From Candidatus Falkowbacteria bacterium CG10_big_fil_rev_8_21_14_0_10_39_11 (GTDB taxonomy: Bacteria > Patescibacteriota > Patescibacteriia > UBA11705): DNA of 33,232 bases. The notes under the pieces were generated by a model. The model was not told the origin of the DNA. It saw nothing but the letters and a program-made list of their open reading frames with translations, and searched no databases. A program made the translations under genes and the position numbers. Where the stretch lies: assembly GCA_002773615.1 (NCBI GenBank), contig PFAP01000003.1, positions 18,234 to 51,465 of the forward strand. The letters are read 5' to 3'. Each line of letters starts with the position of its first letter. Position 1 is the stretch's first letter. This document shows positions 1 to 7,094 of this stretch, one piece after another.

Positions 1-174
1 ATTGATAGTTTTGATGAACTTCAAACCTTTATCAATGATCCGAAGCTTAAAATCCCTAACAACAATCGGGATTTGAGTAATAAACGCAACATTTTGTGGT
101 TACTGAGAAACCCTATTGATCCGCCGCTACCACTAAATTATAAAAATGCCTTGATTAGAGCGGCTAGAAAGTAA
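1..174 (+). CDS. C-terminal end of an unrecognised protein (partial)
   Basis: The first reading frame is open from the window edge to a TAA at 172-174, giving 57 residues that end in NALIRAARK. The piece is polar, with a basic tail and a proline-rich NPIDPPLPLN stretch. I do not recognise the family. The next gene starts four bases after the stop, so the two are probably co-transcribed. The start lies outside the window. Confidence 0.55.
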   Translation: MDSFDELQTFINDPKLKIPNNNRDLSNKRNILWLLRNPIDPPLPLNYKNALIRAARK

Positions 175-178
175 TATT

Positions 179-772
179 ATGGACTCAAATTTACAACAAT
201 TTAAAGATCATGTAATTAAAGCTGCAGCTAATCCTGATTTCATTCACCATGCTTGGTTTGTTGATTATCATTTAATAATAGTGGAACAAATTGCCTTGGA
301 ATTATGTAAAAAACATCCAGACGCGGACAAAAACATTATTTTGTTATTGGTTTGGCTCCATGATTATGGGAAAATCCTAGATATTAATCATGAACATAAA
401 ACAACTTTATCCATGGGACCAAAAGTATTGACTGAATTTGGTTTTAATAATGAAGTCATCAAACTGGCCTTGGATTATATTCGACAAATTGATGCCCATG
501 CAGAAATGGATTTATCCAAAGCGTCTATTGAAGTCAAAATTGTGTCTTCAGCTGATGCTGCAGCTCATTTAATCGGGCCGTTTTATCAGGTTTATCTTCA
601 TGAAAACCCTAATAAATCTCTAAAAGACCTAATGAGTAGTAATAAACTAAAAGTGAAAAAAGAATGGTCGGAAAAAATAGTGCTGCCAGAAATCAAGAAA
701 GCTTTTTTAGATCGATATAACTTAATTCTTGAACAAAATGGCGACTTACCAAACAATTACCTAACAAAATAA
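179..772 (+). CDS. HD-domain phosphohydrolase-like protein
   Basis: A 197-residue protein with the metal-binding pattern of the HD superfamily: His31 in an early helix, His61-Asp62 in the sequence WLHDYGK, and Asp126 in SADAAAH. HD proteins hydrolyse phosphoester bonds of nucleotides or related substrates in the cytoplasm; the substrate here cannot be read from sequence. No signal peptide or membrane segment is seen. It starts four bases after the preceding stop and ends nine bases before a DUF302 gene, so the three probably form one rightward operon. The ribosome site is weak, in keeping with tight packing. The family call is firm and the specific function unknown. Confidence 0.8.
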   Translation: MDSNLQQFKDHVIKAAANPDFIHHAWFVDYHLIIVEQIALELCKKHPDADKNIILLLVWLHDYGKILDINHEHKTTLSMGPKVLTEFGFNNEVIKLALDYIRQIDAHAEMDLSKASIEVKIVSSADAAAHLIGPFYQVYLHENPNKSLKDLMSSNKLKVKKEWSEKIVLPEIKKAFLDRYNLILEQNGDLPNNYLTK

Positions 773-780
773 AAACTGAG

Positions 781-1173
781 ATGAATACAATTACCTACGG
801 ATATAAAAAACAACTAAATATATCTTTTGAAGAAGCAGTAACCATGGTCAAAAAATCTTTGCCGCAACAAGGTTTTGGAGTATTAACTGAACTTGACGTC
901 AAAGCCACTTTGAAGCAAAAACTGAGTGTAGACTTTGATAATTATGTAATTTTGGGCGCCTGTAATCCACCACTAGCATATCAAGCTTTGCATGCTGAAC
1001 GTGACATTGGTTTATTTCTTCCATGCAACATTGTGATTTACGAACAAGATAATACTGTCTGGGTTTCTGCAATAATCCCAACGGTAGCTATGAGTTCAGT
1101 TCAAAATGACAGCTTGGGACCGGTAGCCATGGAGGCTGAGATCAAACTAAAAAATGTTATTGACAATTTATAA
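781..1173 (+). CDS. DUF302 family protein
   Basis: A 130-residue protein that matches the DUF302 family over its full length. The diagnostic stretch is GACNPPLAYQALHAE followed by IGLFLPCNIVIYE, around residues 58-87, with two cysteines, and a C-terminal helix holds the conserved SVQNDSLGPVAMEAE region. DUF302 proteins are small, soluble and uncharacterised; the conserved cysteine and acidic residues have suggested redox or metal roles, but none is established. It follows the HD-domain gene by eight bases. A hairpin with a T-run lies about 90 bases downstream. Confidence 0.85.
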   Translation: MNTITYGYKKQLNISFEEAVTMVKKSLPQQGFGVLTELDVKATLKQKLSVDFDNYVILGACNPPLAYQALHAERDIGLFLPCNIVIYEQDNTVWVSAIIPTVAMSSVQNDSLGPVAMEAEIKLKNVIDNL

Positions 1174-1193
1174 AAAAAAGAATCTCTCACCAC

Positions 1194-1239
1194 GTGTCAC
1201 CCTGAACCTGCCTACCGGCAGGCAGGCTCAGAGTGACAC
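1194..1239. repeat. Nested palindrome, REP-like
   Basis: GTGTCAC at 1194-1200 is mirrored by GTGACAC at 1233-1239. Inside lie CTGA/TCAG arms and a perfect CTGCC-tacc-GGCAG core, so the unit folds into one long hairpin. Its build resembles dispersed intergenic palindromes of many CPR genomes. It lies between a rightward and a leftward gene. Confidence 0.65.
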
Positions 1240-1259
1240 ATAAATAGTAAAAATAAAAG

Positions 1260-1281
1260 AATCTCCAATTTGGAGATTTTT
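1260..1281. terminator. Hairpin terminator between convergent genes
   Basis: ATCTCC (1261-1266) pairs with GGAGAT (1272-1277) across a five-base AATTT loop, followed by a short T-run on the plus strand and a T-rich stretch on the minus strand. It sits between the end of the DUF302 operon and the end of the leftward gene at 1280, so it may serve both. Confidence 0.6.
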
Positions 1282-1564
1282 AGGTGGTAAAAACCATATT
1301 TGCGTAAACGTATTTTAGTTCCACCGGCTGTTGGCCGGTTTTCTTTTCAATGGCATCGCAAATCAAATCTGCAATGGAGTATCCAACATTCAAACCGGCA
1401 TAAGCAACAAAGGCCATTTCTTCTAAGTCACAAAGCTCAACTCTGAGTCCATTGCCGTCAGATGTCTTCGCGACTTCACCAATTTTTTCACCAATTACAC
1501 TCAAACTCAAACCAAAAAAGTAACTTGCGTACCATTGATAATTGCCATTGAGACCTCCATTCAT
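1280..1564 (-). CDS. Unrecognised small protein with conflicting start signals
   Basis: The intact frame from the ATG at 1564 gives 94 residues (MNGGLNGNYQW ... YANMVFTT) with no recognised domain. The middle is acidic (VELCDLEEMAF). The start is doubtful. A strong promoter at 1591-1618 places the transcript start near 1584, which excludes longer versions. The only good Shine-Dalgarno site, GGAGG at 1554-1558, points to the ATG at 1548, which is in another frame and stops after 13 codons. That frame would join the main one through a one-base backward shift at the in-frame T TTT TTG (1514-1519 are six A on the plus strand). So either the gene starts without a ribosome site, or a base is missing or slipped. 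Function unknown. Confidence 0.5.
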   Translation of the reverse strand: MNGGLNGNYQWYASYFFGLSLSVIGEKIGEVAKTSDGNGLRVELCDLEEMAFVAYAGLNVGYSIADLICDAIEKKTGQQPVELKYVYANMVFTT

Positions 1565-1590
1565 TGGTTGTGATTGGAAGAGAATGATAA

Positions 1591-1618
1591 ATAATATTAA
1601 TATTGTATTTTTTGTCAA
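1591..1618 (-). promoter_or_regulatory. Sigma70-type promoter for the gene at 1280
   Basis: On the minus strand, a perfect TTGACA (-35, 1613-1618) is followed after 16 bases by TATTAT (-10, 1591-1596). It lies directly after the T-run of the upstream terminator at 1624-1720. Confidence 0.7.
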
Positions 1619-1623
1619 TTCTA

Positions 1624-1720
1624 TAAAAAAACCCTAAAGTAGAACTCCTTTCCGCAGACACATAAAGCGACGGCGGACAAGTCATAGTTCAATTCAGGGC
1701 ACGCTAGCGTTGTTAGCTAG
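1624..1720 (-). terminator. Long structured terminator, copy A
   Basis: On the minus strand, a small hairpin (CTAGC/GCTAG, 1704-1720) is followed by GCGTG and a long stem: the arm at 1686-1699 pairs with that at 1632-1646, with an inner TCCGC/GCGGA pair, ending GGG plus a T-run (1624-1631). It ends the transcript of the gene at 1746-2108. A second element of the same design lies at 2258-2336. Confidence 0.75.
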
Positions 1721-1745
1721 TTGAAAAAAATTTGAAAGTGTGAGA

Positions 1746-2108
1746 TCAGGTCTTGTCCAGAATCTCATCTCCACCCATGATGGATACACTCTCGCGGATG
1801 TGAATACGCTGCTGAGCTGTCAGCTTGTAACTGTTCAAAAACATCCGATACAGAACTCGCAAATCTGACAGGCAAAGCTTGGTTAGTTTGTAGCCGTTGG
1901 GCAGCTTGCGCATACCCTGGTCAGCTAGCCACTGTTTCTCGCGCTCAACGAGCTTGGCCACCCGAATGAACCCTCCTTCGACCGGGAGTACCATGTCAGC
2001 GTTGCAGATTGGCAGATGGGAGATCTGACAGTATTCCGGCCTTTTGCCGAAATTATGCCCACGAAACTCCCGGTGGATAAAATCCACGCCTTGAGAACCG
2101 ACCGTCAT
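1746..2108 (-). CDS. Unrecognised 120-residue protein
   Basis: The reading frame is intact and rather G+C rich. The protein is basic and soluble-looking, with a His/Arg-rich N-terminal part (DFIHREFRGHNFGKRPEYC) and a helical C-terminal half (LCLSDLRVLYRMFLNSYKL). I do not recognise the family. Of two adjacent ATG codons the inner one at 2108 is preferred, because GGAGG at 2114-2118 is then five bases upstream; the outer one would leave only two. A near-perfect promoter sits at 2168-2196 and a structured terminator follows, so this is a self-contained transcription unit. Confidence 0.7.
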   Translation of the reverse strand: MTVGSQGVDFIHREFRGHNFGKRPEYCQISHLPICNADMVLPVEGGFIRVAKLVEREKQWLADQGMRKLPNGYKLTKLCLSDLRVLYRMFLNSYKLTAQQRIHIRESVSIMGGDEILDKT

Positions 2109-2167
2109 CATGTCCTCCGTTTGGCGGTCAGGAATGGGGCTGTCTGGAATACTAGCCCACAGATATA

Positions 2168-2196
2168 ATTATATGCAGTTCCAAGTTAATAGTCAA
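2168..2196 (-). promoter_or_regulatory. Near-consensus sigma70-type promoter
   Basis: On the minus strand, TTGACT (2191-2196), a 17-base spacer and a perfect TATAAT (2168-2173). It would start a leader of about 50 bases for the gene at 1746-2108. Confidence 0.8.
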
Positions 2197-2257
2197 GAAT
2201 AAAAATTGGTAATATGTTAATGGAGGCAGTATCTGAATTGAAAATTAATAAAGGTAT

Positions 2258-2336
2258 AAAAAAACCCGAAGCAGATATAATCTCCGCCTACGCATAAAGA
2301 TATATCACTTCAGGTCACGCCAGCATTTTATGCTGC
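2258..2336 (-). terminator. Long structured terminator, copy B
   Basis: On the minus strand, a hairpin CAGCAT-aaa-ATGCTG (2321-2335) is followed by GCGTG and a long stem formed by 2301-2314 with 2265-2279 (CCTGAAG ... CTTCGGG), then seven T (2258-2264). It lies five bases after the end of the gene at 2341. Layout and several sequence blocks (GCGTG, CCTGAA, GGG plus T-run) match copy A. Confidence 0.8.
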
Positions 2337-2340
2337 TTGA

Positions 2341-2879
2341 TTATAGTTGTTCCAAATGATCTGCCTGATCTTTGAGTGCTGGCATCAAAATTTTATCTTC
2401 ATAATACTCATATGCCTCATCTGCGATATCAACATACCGCTTGCACATGTCTTTTCTGGTTTCACAGGCTGGATCATCACGAAGCTCAATAATTGTCACC
2501 CGTCCATTTTTTTCTTTGATCACTACTTTGGCTAGCCAGACATTACCAAATGTTGTTATATCTCCACTATTCAATTTTATATACAACGTAAGGTATCTCT
2601 TATCACGGTGCAAATTCATGATCACTGTACTTCTTCCAGTTTTTATAGTATCAAGAATATCACCCGAGCTTAGAGTAATCTTTGGTTTGTAGTATCCAGA
2701 ATAAAGAGCTCCTAGATCATATGCAGATTCATGTTCTTCTGCCCTGTTGGAGACATATGAAAAATGCGTATTGAAATATACAGCTCCCAAAGGTATCCCA
2801 ACTATACATAAACCCAAAACCAAATAATAACAGAAACAACAAAGACCTTATGATTGACAATACGCATAAGAAGATCCAT
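2341..2879 (-). pseudogene. Membrane-anchored unrecognised protein with a -1 frame disruption
   Basis: The open frame 2341-2823 has no ATG at its left end. The true start is very likely the ATG at 2879 (MDLLMRIVNHKVFVV...), which has AGGAGG at 2886-2891 six bases upstream. That frame stops at TAG after 25 codons. One added T in the run at 2822-2824 joins the halves and yields one continuous hydrophobic segment of about 20-25 residues, followed by an extracytoplasmic domain of about 135 residues with two cysteines (DPACETRKDMCKRY). The complete protein would have about 180 residues. I find no classic slippery heptamer at the join, so a sequence error or a real mutation is more likely than programmed shifting. 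Function unknown. A structured terminator follows directly. Confidence 0.6.
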
Positions 2880-2932
2880 TATACGCCTCCTGGTTTTGTT
2901 GAACTGACTGACTTATCACTTTTAATGTTTTT

Positions 2933-2938
2933 TGTCAA
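2933..2938 (-). promoter_or_regulatory. Possible -35 element for the gene at 2341-2879
   Basis: A perfect TTGACA on the minus strand lies about 55 bases ahead of the ATG at 2879. The -10 region is not convincing: GATAAG after 15 bases is the best match. It is listed because the sibling genes have clear promoters in this place. Confidence 0.35.
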
Positions 2939-2980
2939 GAGAAAAAAAACAGCCCTTAGACAGGTTAATGTCAATTAAAG

Positions 2981-3022
2981 CCCCCTTGAAAGCGCAACGT
3001 CGACATCGCGCTTTCAAGGGGG
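2981..3022 (-). terminator. Perfect 15-bp inverted repeat after recG
   Basis: CCCCCTTGAAAGCGC at 2981-2995 is exactly mirrored at 3008-3022, with a 12-base loop that contains GTCGAC. It begins six bases after the recG stop. The tail on the minus strand (CTTTAATT) is only weakly T-rich, so it may be a terminator, an RNA-stabilising hairpin or a palindromic repeat. Confidence 0.6.
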
Positions 3023-3027
3023 TTAGT

Positions 3028-5094
3028 TTATTCAAAATGTAGGGTAATTTCCTGCTTTTCCACCATTCTTTCCAAAGCTGAATAGTCTTTTAATTTGTAT
3101 TTTTCGATAAATAGTCCAGCGGCGTCTTGGACTTTTTTGATCAAGTTGATATCACTCAGGTCTGCTAATTTTAGGTCTGGCAAACCTGACTGTTTGACGC
3201 CATAAACATCGCCCGCTCCGCGGAGTTGTAAATCTTTCTCAGCCAAAGCAAAGCCGTCTTTGGTGGAGACAAAAAATTTCAATCGCTCCAAAGTTTTTTG
3301 GCTGGTATTGTCGGTGAAAATCAAACAGTATGACTGATGTTCGCCGCGACCGACACGACCACGGAATTGATGTAATTGGGCCAGGCCAAATCGGTCAGCG
3401 CCTTCGATCATCATAATGGTCGCATTGGGGACGTCGATTCCGACCTCGATAACTGAAGTGGAAACCAAAATGTCATACTTTTTGTCATAGAAATCTTGCA
3501 TGATCTGATTTTTTTCATCTGCTTTTAATTTTCCGTGTAACATTTTTACTCTCAAATCTGGGAATACGTCTTTTGACAATCGTTCATAAACTTCGGTCAC
3601 AGATTTGACGCCAAGCTTGTCTGAGGGATCGATCAAGGGGCAGATAACAAAAGCTTGACGACCAACGGTGATTTGTTCGCGGGTAAATTGATAAGCTTTG
3701 TCGCGGTTAATTTCCTCAACTAGGCGGCTGATAATCGGTTTACGGTTGGCCGGTAATTCTTTGATAATGCTTAATTCTAAATCACCATATAATGCTAGAG
3801 CCAAACTGCGAGGAATTGGGGTGGCGGTCATTGATAGGAAGTGAGGAATCAAATTTTGTTCTTTATCGATCAAAGTTTTTCTTTGTTTAACTCCGAATCG
3901 GTGCTGCTCGTCGATAATAACCAAACCGAGATCTTTTAACTTCACTTTGTCTTGAATCAAAGCCTGAGTACCGACAATAATTTGCATTTCTTGGTTGTCA
4001 ATGGCTTCTTGGAGTTTTTTGGCAGTCACTTTTTCACCGTTAATTTCCTTGCGACTGCGAGTGAGCAAGCCAATGGATAATTTTTCTTTTTGATAGAGTT
4101 TAACAAAATTTTTGTAATGCTGAACGGCCAATATTTCTGTTGGTGCCATCATGATGGCCACATAACCGTTTCTGGCTACATTTAACATCGACAAGGCGAC
4201 TACAATAGTCTTACCAGACCCGACATCGCCCTCCAAAAGGCGATTCATGGGTTTTTCCTGGCCAATCCCTTGAATTATTTCCCAAGCAGCTTTTTTTTGA
4301 TCATTCGTTAGTTTAAATGGCAAACGGTCAACAAATTCTTTGGTGGGTTTTTCTAAAAATTTCATGGCAATTGAGTTGTTGTTTTGTAAATCAGCCCGGG
4401 CTTTTTTAATCAAATACTGAACGATGAACATTTCTTGGAAGCTCAAGCGTTGTTTGGCCAACTTTAAAGTTTCATAATCTTTGGGGAAATGAATGTTTAA
4501 TAAGGCGTCGGACAAAGACATTATTTTGGCTGTGGAAATAATTTCAGGTGGTAAATTTTCTTCGATATTTTTGATCAAAGGAACTGCAAGAGAAATAAAA
4601 TATCGCAATTGTTTTTCAGTCAGACCAGCAGTCAAAGAATAAACTGGCACAATCCGAGCGGTGTGAACATTGTCTTGGTGTGCTTTTTCTTTTTCATAAT
4701 CCGGATTCAACAGTTGCGTGCCATAATTGTTGACTTCGACTTTGCCGGAAAAATATACATATTCACCTTGTTTCAAAGTTTTCGCAATATATGGCTGGTT
4801 GAACCAGACGACTTTCATCTGGCCGGAATTGTCATTGATGATGGCTTCAACTAGGACTTTGCGCTGGCGGCGGCTCCGCCGGCTGGCGATAATTTCAATC
4901 TGGCCGTGAATGGTCACCATGTCGCCATCTTGAACATCTCTAATTGGTCGAATCTGACTAAAATCTTCATATCGAAAGGGGAAATACCAAACTAGGTCTT
5001 CAATGGTTTGAATCCCGAGGTATTGCAAGCGTTTGGCAGTAGTTTTGCCCAAACGAGGCAATAATTCGATTTTGCTTGATAGTTTCATGCTCAT
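3028..5094 (-). CDS. recG: ATP-dependent DNA helicase RecG
   Basis: A full-length 688-residue RecG. The N-terminal wedge/OB-fold part contains LPRLGKTTAKRLQYLGI, then comes the helicase core with Walker A GDVGSGKT (289-296), the DEQH box (394-397), SMTATPIPRS and the C-terminal GRVGRGEHQSYC motif. RecG remodels stalled forks and branched recombination intermediates by driving fork regression. The frame is clean along two kilobases, unlike the genes on either side. Two starts are possible, MSM at 5094 and the inner Met at 5088; neither has a strong ribosome site. It is flanked by unrelated single-gene units and is probably transcribed alone. Confidence 0.97.
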   Translation of the reverse strand: MSMKLSSKIELLPRLGKTTAKRLQYLGIQTIEDLVWYFPFRYEDFSQIRPIRDVQDGDMVTIHGQIEIIASRRSRRQRKVLVEAIINDNSGQMKVVWFNQPYIAKTLKQGEYVYFSGKVEVNNYGTQLLNPDYEKEKAHQDNVHTARIVPVYSLTAGLTEKQLRYFISLAVPLIKNIEENLPPEIISTAKIMSLSDALLNIHFPKDYETLKLAKQRLSFQEMFIVQYLIKKARADLQNNNSIAMKFLEKPTKEFVDRLPFKLTNDQKKAAWEIIQGIGQEKPMNRLLEGDVGSGKTIVVALSMLNVARNGYVAIMMAPTEILAVQHYKNFVKLYQKEKLSIGLLTRSRKEINGEKVTAKKLQEAIDNQEMQIIVGTQALIQDKVKLKDLGLVIIDEQHRFGVKQRKTLIDKEQNLIPHFLSMTATPIPRSLALALYGDLELSIIKELPANRKPIISRLVEEINRDKAYQFTREQITVGRQAFVICPLIDPSDKLGVKSVTEVYERLSKDVFPDLRVKMLHGKLKADEKNQIMQDFYDKKYDILVSTSVIEVGIDVPNATIMMIEGADRFGLAQLHQFRGRVGRGEHQSYCLIFTDNTSQKTLERLKFFVSTKDGFALAEKDLQLRGAGDVYGVKQSGLPDLKLADLSDINLIKKVQDAAGLFIEKYKLKDYSALERMVEKQEITLHFE

Positions 5095-5112
5095 ATTTTA
5101 GCAATTTTTGGG

Positions 5113-5141
5113 AAAAAATAAAACAACCTTGTTAAAGTTGT
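5113..5141 (-). terminator. Terminator of the repeat-protein gene
   Basis: On the minus strand, ACAACTT pairs with AAgGTTGT (one bulged base) over a TAAC loop, followed by TTTATTTTTT. It lies about 20 bases after the stop at 5161 and before recG. Confidence 0.6.
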
Positions 5142-5160
5142 CATATCGTTGTTGTATTAA

Positions 5161-6100
5161 TTAACCCAAAATATCATGAGCACAGTCGATATCTCTCCGT
5201 TCTCTATTATGACCAGCAGTCTGAAATTCCATACGCTGAAAGTCAAAAGGAACGCGAGTTGCTCCAAGTTTAGCCACAAGACCATTGAGCTCGTTATAAT
5301 ACATTTCATGAAAGTGAAACTTCACCACCTTCAGTTCGAGCTTATCGCCGGAAGAAATAAGATGTACCAAGTTGGAGCACCCGCCGAGTTTCGCCAGGAA
5401 ACCTCTGAAGGTACGTCCACGCCAATGAATGGCGACCACTGAAATCTTATGAACCTCGATTGCCCGAGCCCCAATCTTAAGCTGAACAATAGCCGCCTGC
5501 TGCTGAAGCTGATAAACTGGTTCAGAGAGAGGACGCGCTTTTTCAACCTCATCACTGAACAGCGGATAGGGTTGACCATTCTGCCAACCAAGGTAAACAT
5601 AATTACCAGTATGCAAGATTTCTACTCGAATATCAAACATACTTAACGCCTTGGCTTGCTCGTTATCACCAAACATGAATTCCTTTTGATAAAAATCAAA
5701 GGGAACCCGAGTGGCGCCAACCTTAGCTACCAGTCCATAAATGTCATCGTACTGAAGACAGTGAAACTTGAATCTCACAGTCTTGATTCTCGGCTGCCGA
5801 GTGTGAGTATCATTTTGACAGTAAATCAGCTGCTGATAGACTCCAGTCTCAACCAGAAAACCTCGGAACTGGATCTGCTGCCATCGAACCATGATTACTG
5901 AAATTTTGTGTCCCTGAATCACATCTCCGAACATATCCAAATAATTCAAAGAACCATTTTTGATAAGTTTGGACTGCGGCACACAAAATTTCGCAGAATC
6001 TTTTTGCTTCATCCTTGAACAGAGGGGTAAACTGACCATTGATCCATTGCATATAGACCGTATCATTGATAGCAATCGGCTCGACTCTGATCTCAAACAT
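5161..6100 (-). pseudogene. Two-copy tandem-repeat protein, unknown family, with a frame disruption in copy 1
   Basis: Two homologous units of about 155-159 residues follow each other without a stop between them. Each begins MF(E/D)IRVE, continues VY..W.NGQ..PLF.DE, then HKISV and RGFL, and ends GLVAK.GATRVPFDF. Unit 1 starts at the ATG at 6100, which has GGAGG at 6106-6110 five bases upstream; unit 2 starts at 5640 inside the same chain and has no ribosome site of its own. Unit 1 changes frame between about 5950 and 5985: comparison with unit 2 shows that the first 45-50 residues are in one frame and the rest, from NGSLNYLDMF on, in the frame one base further on. This is a one-base insertion, a two-base loss or a +1 shift. 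No known domain or membrane segment is recognised. Confidence 0.65.
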
Positions 6101-6132
6101 ATGCTCCTCCCTTTCCTTTATGGAGACATATT

Positions 6133-6161
6133 ATGATATCATTATTTTATTATTTCGTCAA
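6133..6161 (-). promoter_or_regulatory. Promoter of the repeat-protein gene
   Basis: On the minus strand, TTGACG (6156-6161), a 17-base spacer and TATCAT (6133-6138). It is divergent from the rightward promoter at 6233-6261, so about 70 bases between the two could hold shared control sites. Confidence 0.65.
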
Positions 6162-6232
6162 TAATCAATATATGTCAATATGTATATAATTTATATAATA
6201 CATCTACATTTATCCTAAAACCGGCCAAATAC

Positions 6233-6261
6233 TTGACAAATACTTAAATATATGATATAAT
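6233..6261 (+). promoter_or_regulatory. Consensus sigma70-type promoter
   Basis: TTGACA (6233-6238), a 17-base spacer and TATAAT (6256-6261): both hexamers are perfect. It is followed by GGAGG (6278-6282), six bases before the ATG at 6289, and drives the three-gene unit that ends at the terminator at 7065-7090. Confidence 0.88.
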
Positions 6262-6288
6262 TTAAGGTAACAAAAATGGAGGAAAGAC

Positions 6289-6525
6289 ATGACTGTCAAT
6301 GGCAAGAAGATCGAAATTCTGGGCAACATCTACCGCCCGATTAGGCGCACCTGGATCCGCTACCTTGAAGAAGGAGATGTGTTCTTTTCTGTTGACCTCG
6401 AAGAGTACTTTCAGGTCACTGGTGATAATGACACTGGCTGCGCCGTGTGTCTGCACCTCAAATCCGGAAAACCGAGACGCCTGCACTTCTACCGAGACGT
6501 GGTGGAATGTGTCAGCGAGATCTGA
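6289..6525 (+). CDS. Unrecognised 78-residue protein
   Basis: The intact frame begins at an ATG with an ideal GGAGG site six bases upstream. The product (MTVNGKKIEILGNIYRPI ... RDVVECVSEI) is short and charged and looks like a small beta-rich domain; no family is recognised. It is the first gene of a three-gene unit with a consensus promoter and a strong terminator. Codon use is richer in G+C than the surrounding intergenic DNA, which may point to foreign origin. The opposite-strand reading frames here lack ribosome sites and are shadows. Confidence 0.65.
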   Translation: MTVNGKKIEILGNIYRPIRRTWIRYLEEGDVFFSVDLEEYFQVTGDNDTGCAVCLHLKSGKPRRLHFYRDVVECVSEI

Positions 6526-6535
6526 GGAGATCATG

Positions 6536-6817
6536 ATGAGCAACAAAGATCAGTGCTGGACCGGAAAAGAACGCAAGCGTCTGCTCCGAGAGATGACAGA
6601 ACTGCTGGCCGGTGAAGAGCTGGACGCCTACTCGGCTGTCCATAATGCACGAACGTGTTTGGGCGAAGGTAAGCTGGAGTTGGCTCTCTGCTTTCTGGCT
6701 ACGGACCTGGACAAGTTCTGCAGTTTTCGCCGGGATATTCGCGACTACTGTCAGCCGTTGAACGAAACCCTTCATGCCTGGAGAACCGAACATGGCTACT
6801 TCCCCTATCTTCCCTGA
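6536..6817 (+). CDS. Unrecognised 93-residue helical protein
   Basis: This is the second gene of the unit. Two consecutive ATG codons (6533 and 6536) follow GGAG at 6526-6529; the second has the better six-base spacing. The product (MSNKDQCWTGKERKRLLREM ... WRTEHGYFPYLP) is predicted mostly helical with five cysteines and many charged residues. No family is recognised. It starts ten bases after the previous stop and its end overlaps the next gene by 26 bases, which suggests translational coupling. Confidence 0.65.
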   Translation: MSNKDQCWTGKERKRLLREMTELLAGEELDAYSAVHNARTCLGEGKLELALCFLATDLDKFCSFRRDIRDYCQPLNETLHAWRTEHGYFPYLP

Positions 6818-7060
6818 GCCCGAGCGAACCCAGTTGGCATCTGAATTCAAGACCTTGCTCGAAGCAGCAACTGAGTTCCGAGCTGGACGCTTCGCCTTCC
6901 CAAACTCAAAGAGGGGTTGATTGAGAAGGCTCTCAGCATGGTCATGGATCAAGACAAAGGCGAGCCAGAACTCAAGAAATTCATCATGCCACTCGCGCCG
7001 CGGATCTTTCGCTGGCGTGACGCTCAACGAGCGATCGAACGAGCGCGCGAACAAGCGTAA
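6792..7060 (+). pseudogene. Third gene of the unit, split by a -1 shift at a slippery-type heptamer
   Basis: The ATG at 6792 (GGAG about eight bases upstream) opens 42 codons, MATSPIFPEPERTQLASEF..., stopping at TGA 6918-6920. The -1 frame continues from about 6902 without a break to TAA 7058-7060 (LKEGLIEKALSMVMDQDKGE ... AIERAREQA), with the same codon style. The junction is TTC CCA AAC, whose C CCA AAC matches the X XXY YYZ pattern for -1 slippage in the correct phase, and a short hairpin (TGAGA-aggc-TCTCA) lies shortly downstream. One more C would also restore a single 90-residue frame. A programmed shift, a mutation and a sequence error are all possible. Function unknown. Confidence 0.6.
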
Positions 7061-7064
7061 GCTC

Positions 7065-7094
7065 AAACCCTGATCAACTGGTCAGGGTTTTATG
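7065..7094 (+). terminator. Terminator of the 6289-7060 unit
   Basis: AAACCCTGA (7065-7073) pairs perfectly with TCAGGGTTT (7082-7090), starting four bases after the last stop codon, with T-rich sequence following. Confidence 0.85.

Noticed and set aside
1280-7060. One shared programmed-frameshift mechanism for all disrupted unknown genes
   Set aside because: Only two sites (1514-1519 and 6898-6905) fit a slippery heptamer; the break at 2822 lacks one, and the break in the repeat protein goes in the opposite direction (+1 or -2). A single mechanism is not supported.
6512-7066. Leftward 184-codon open frame opposite the 6289-7060 unit
   Set aside because: The forward genes have a consensus promoter, ribosome sites and a terminator; the reverse frame has none and results from G+C-rich codons on the other strand.
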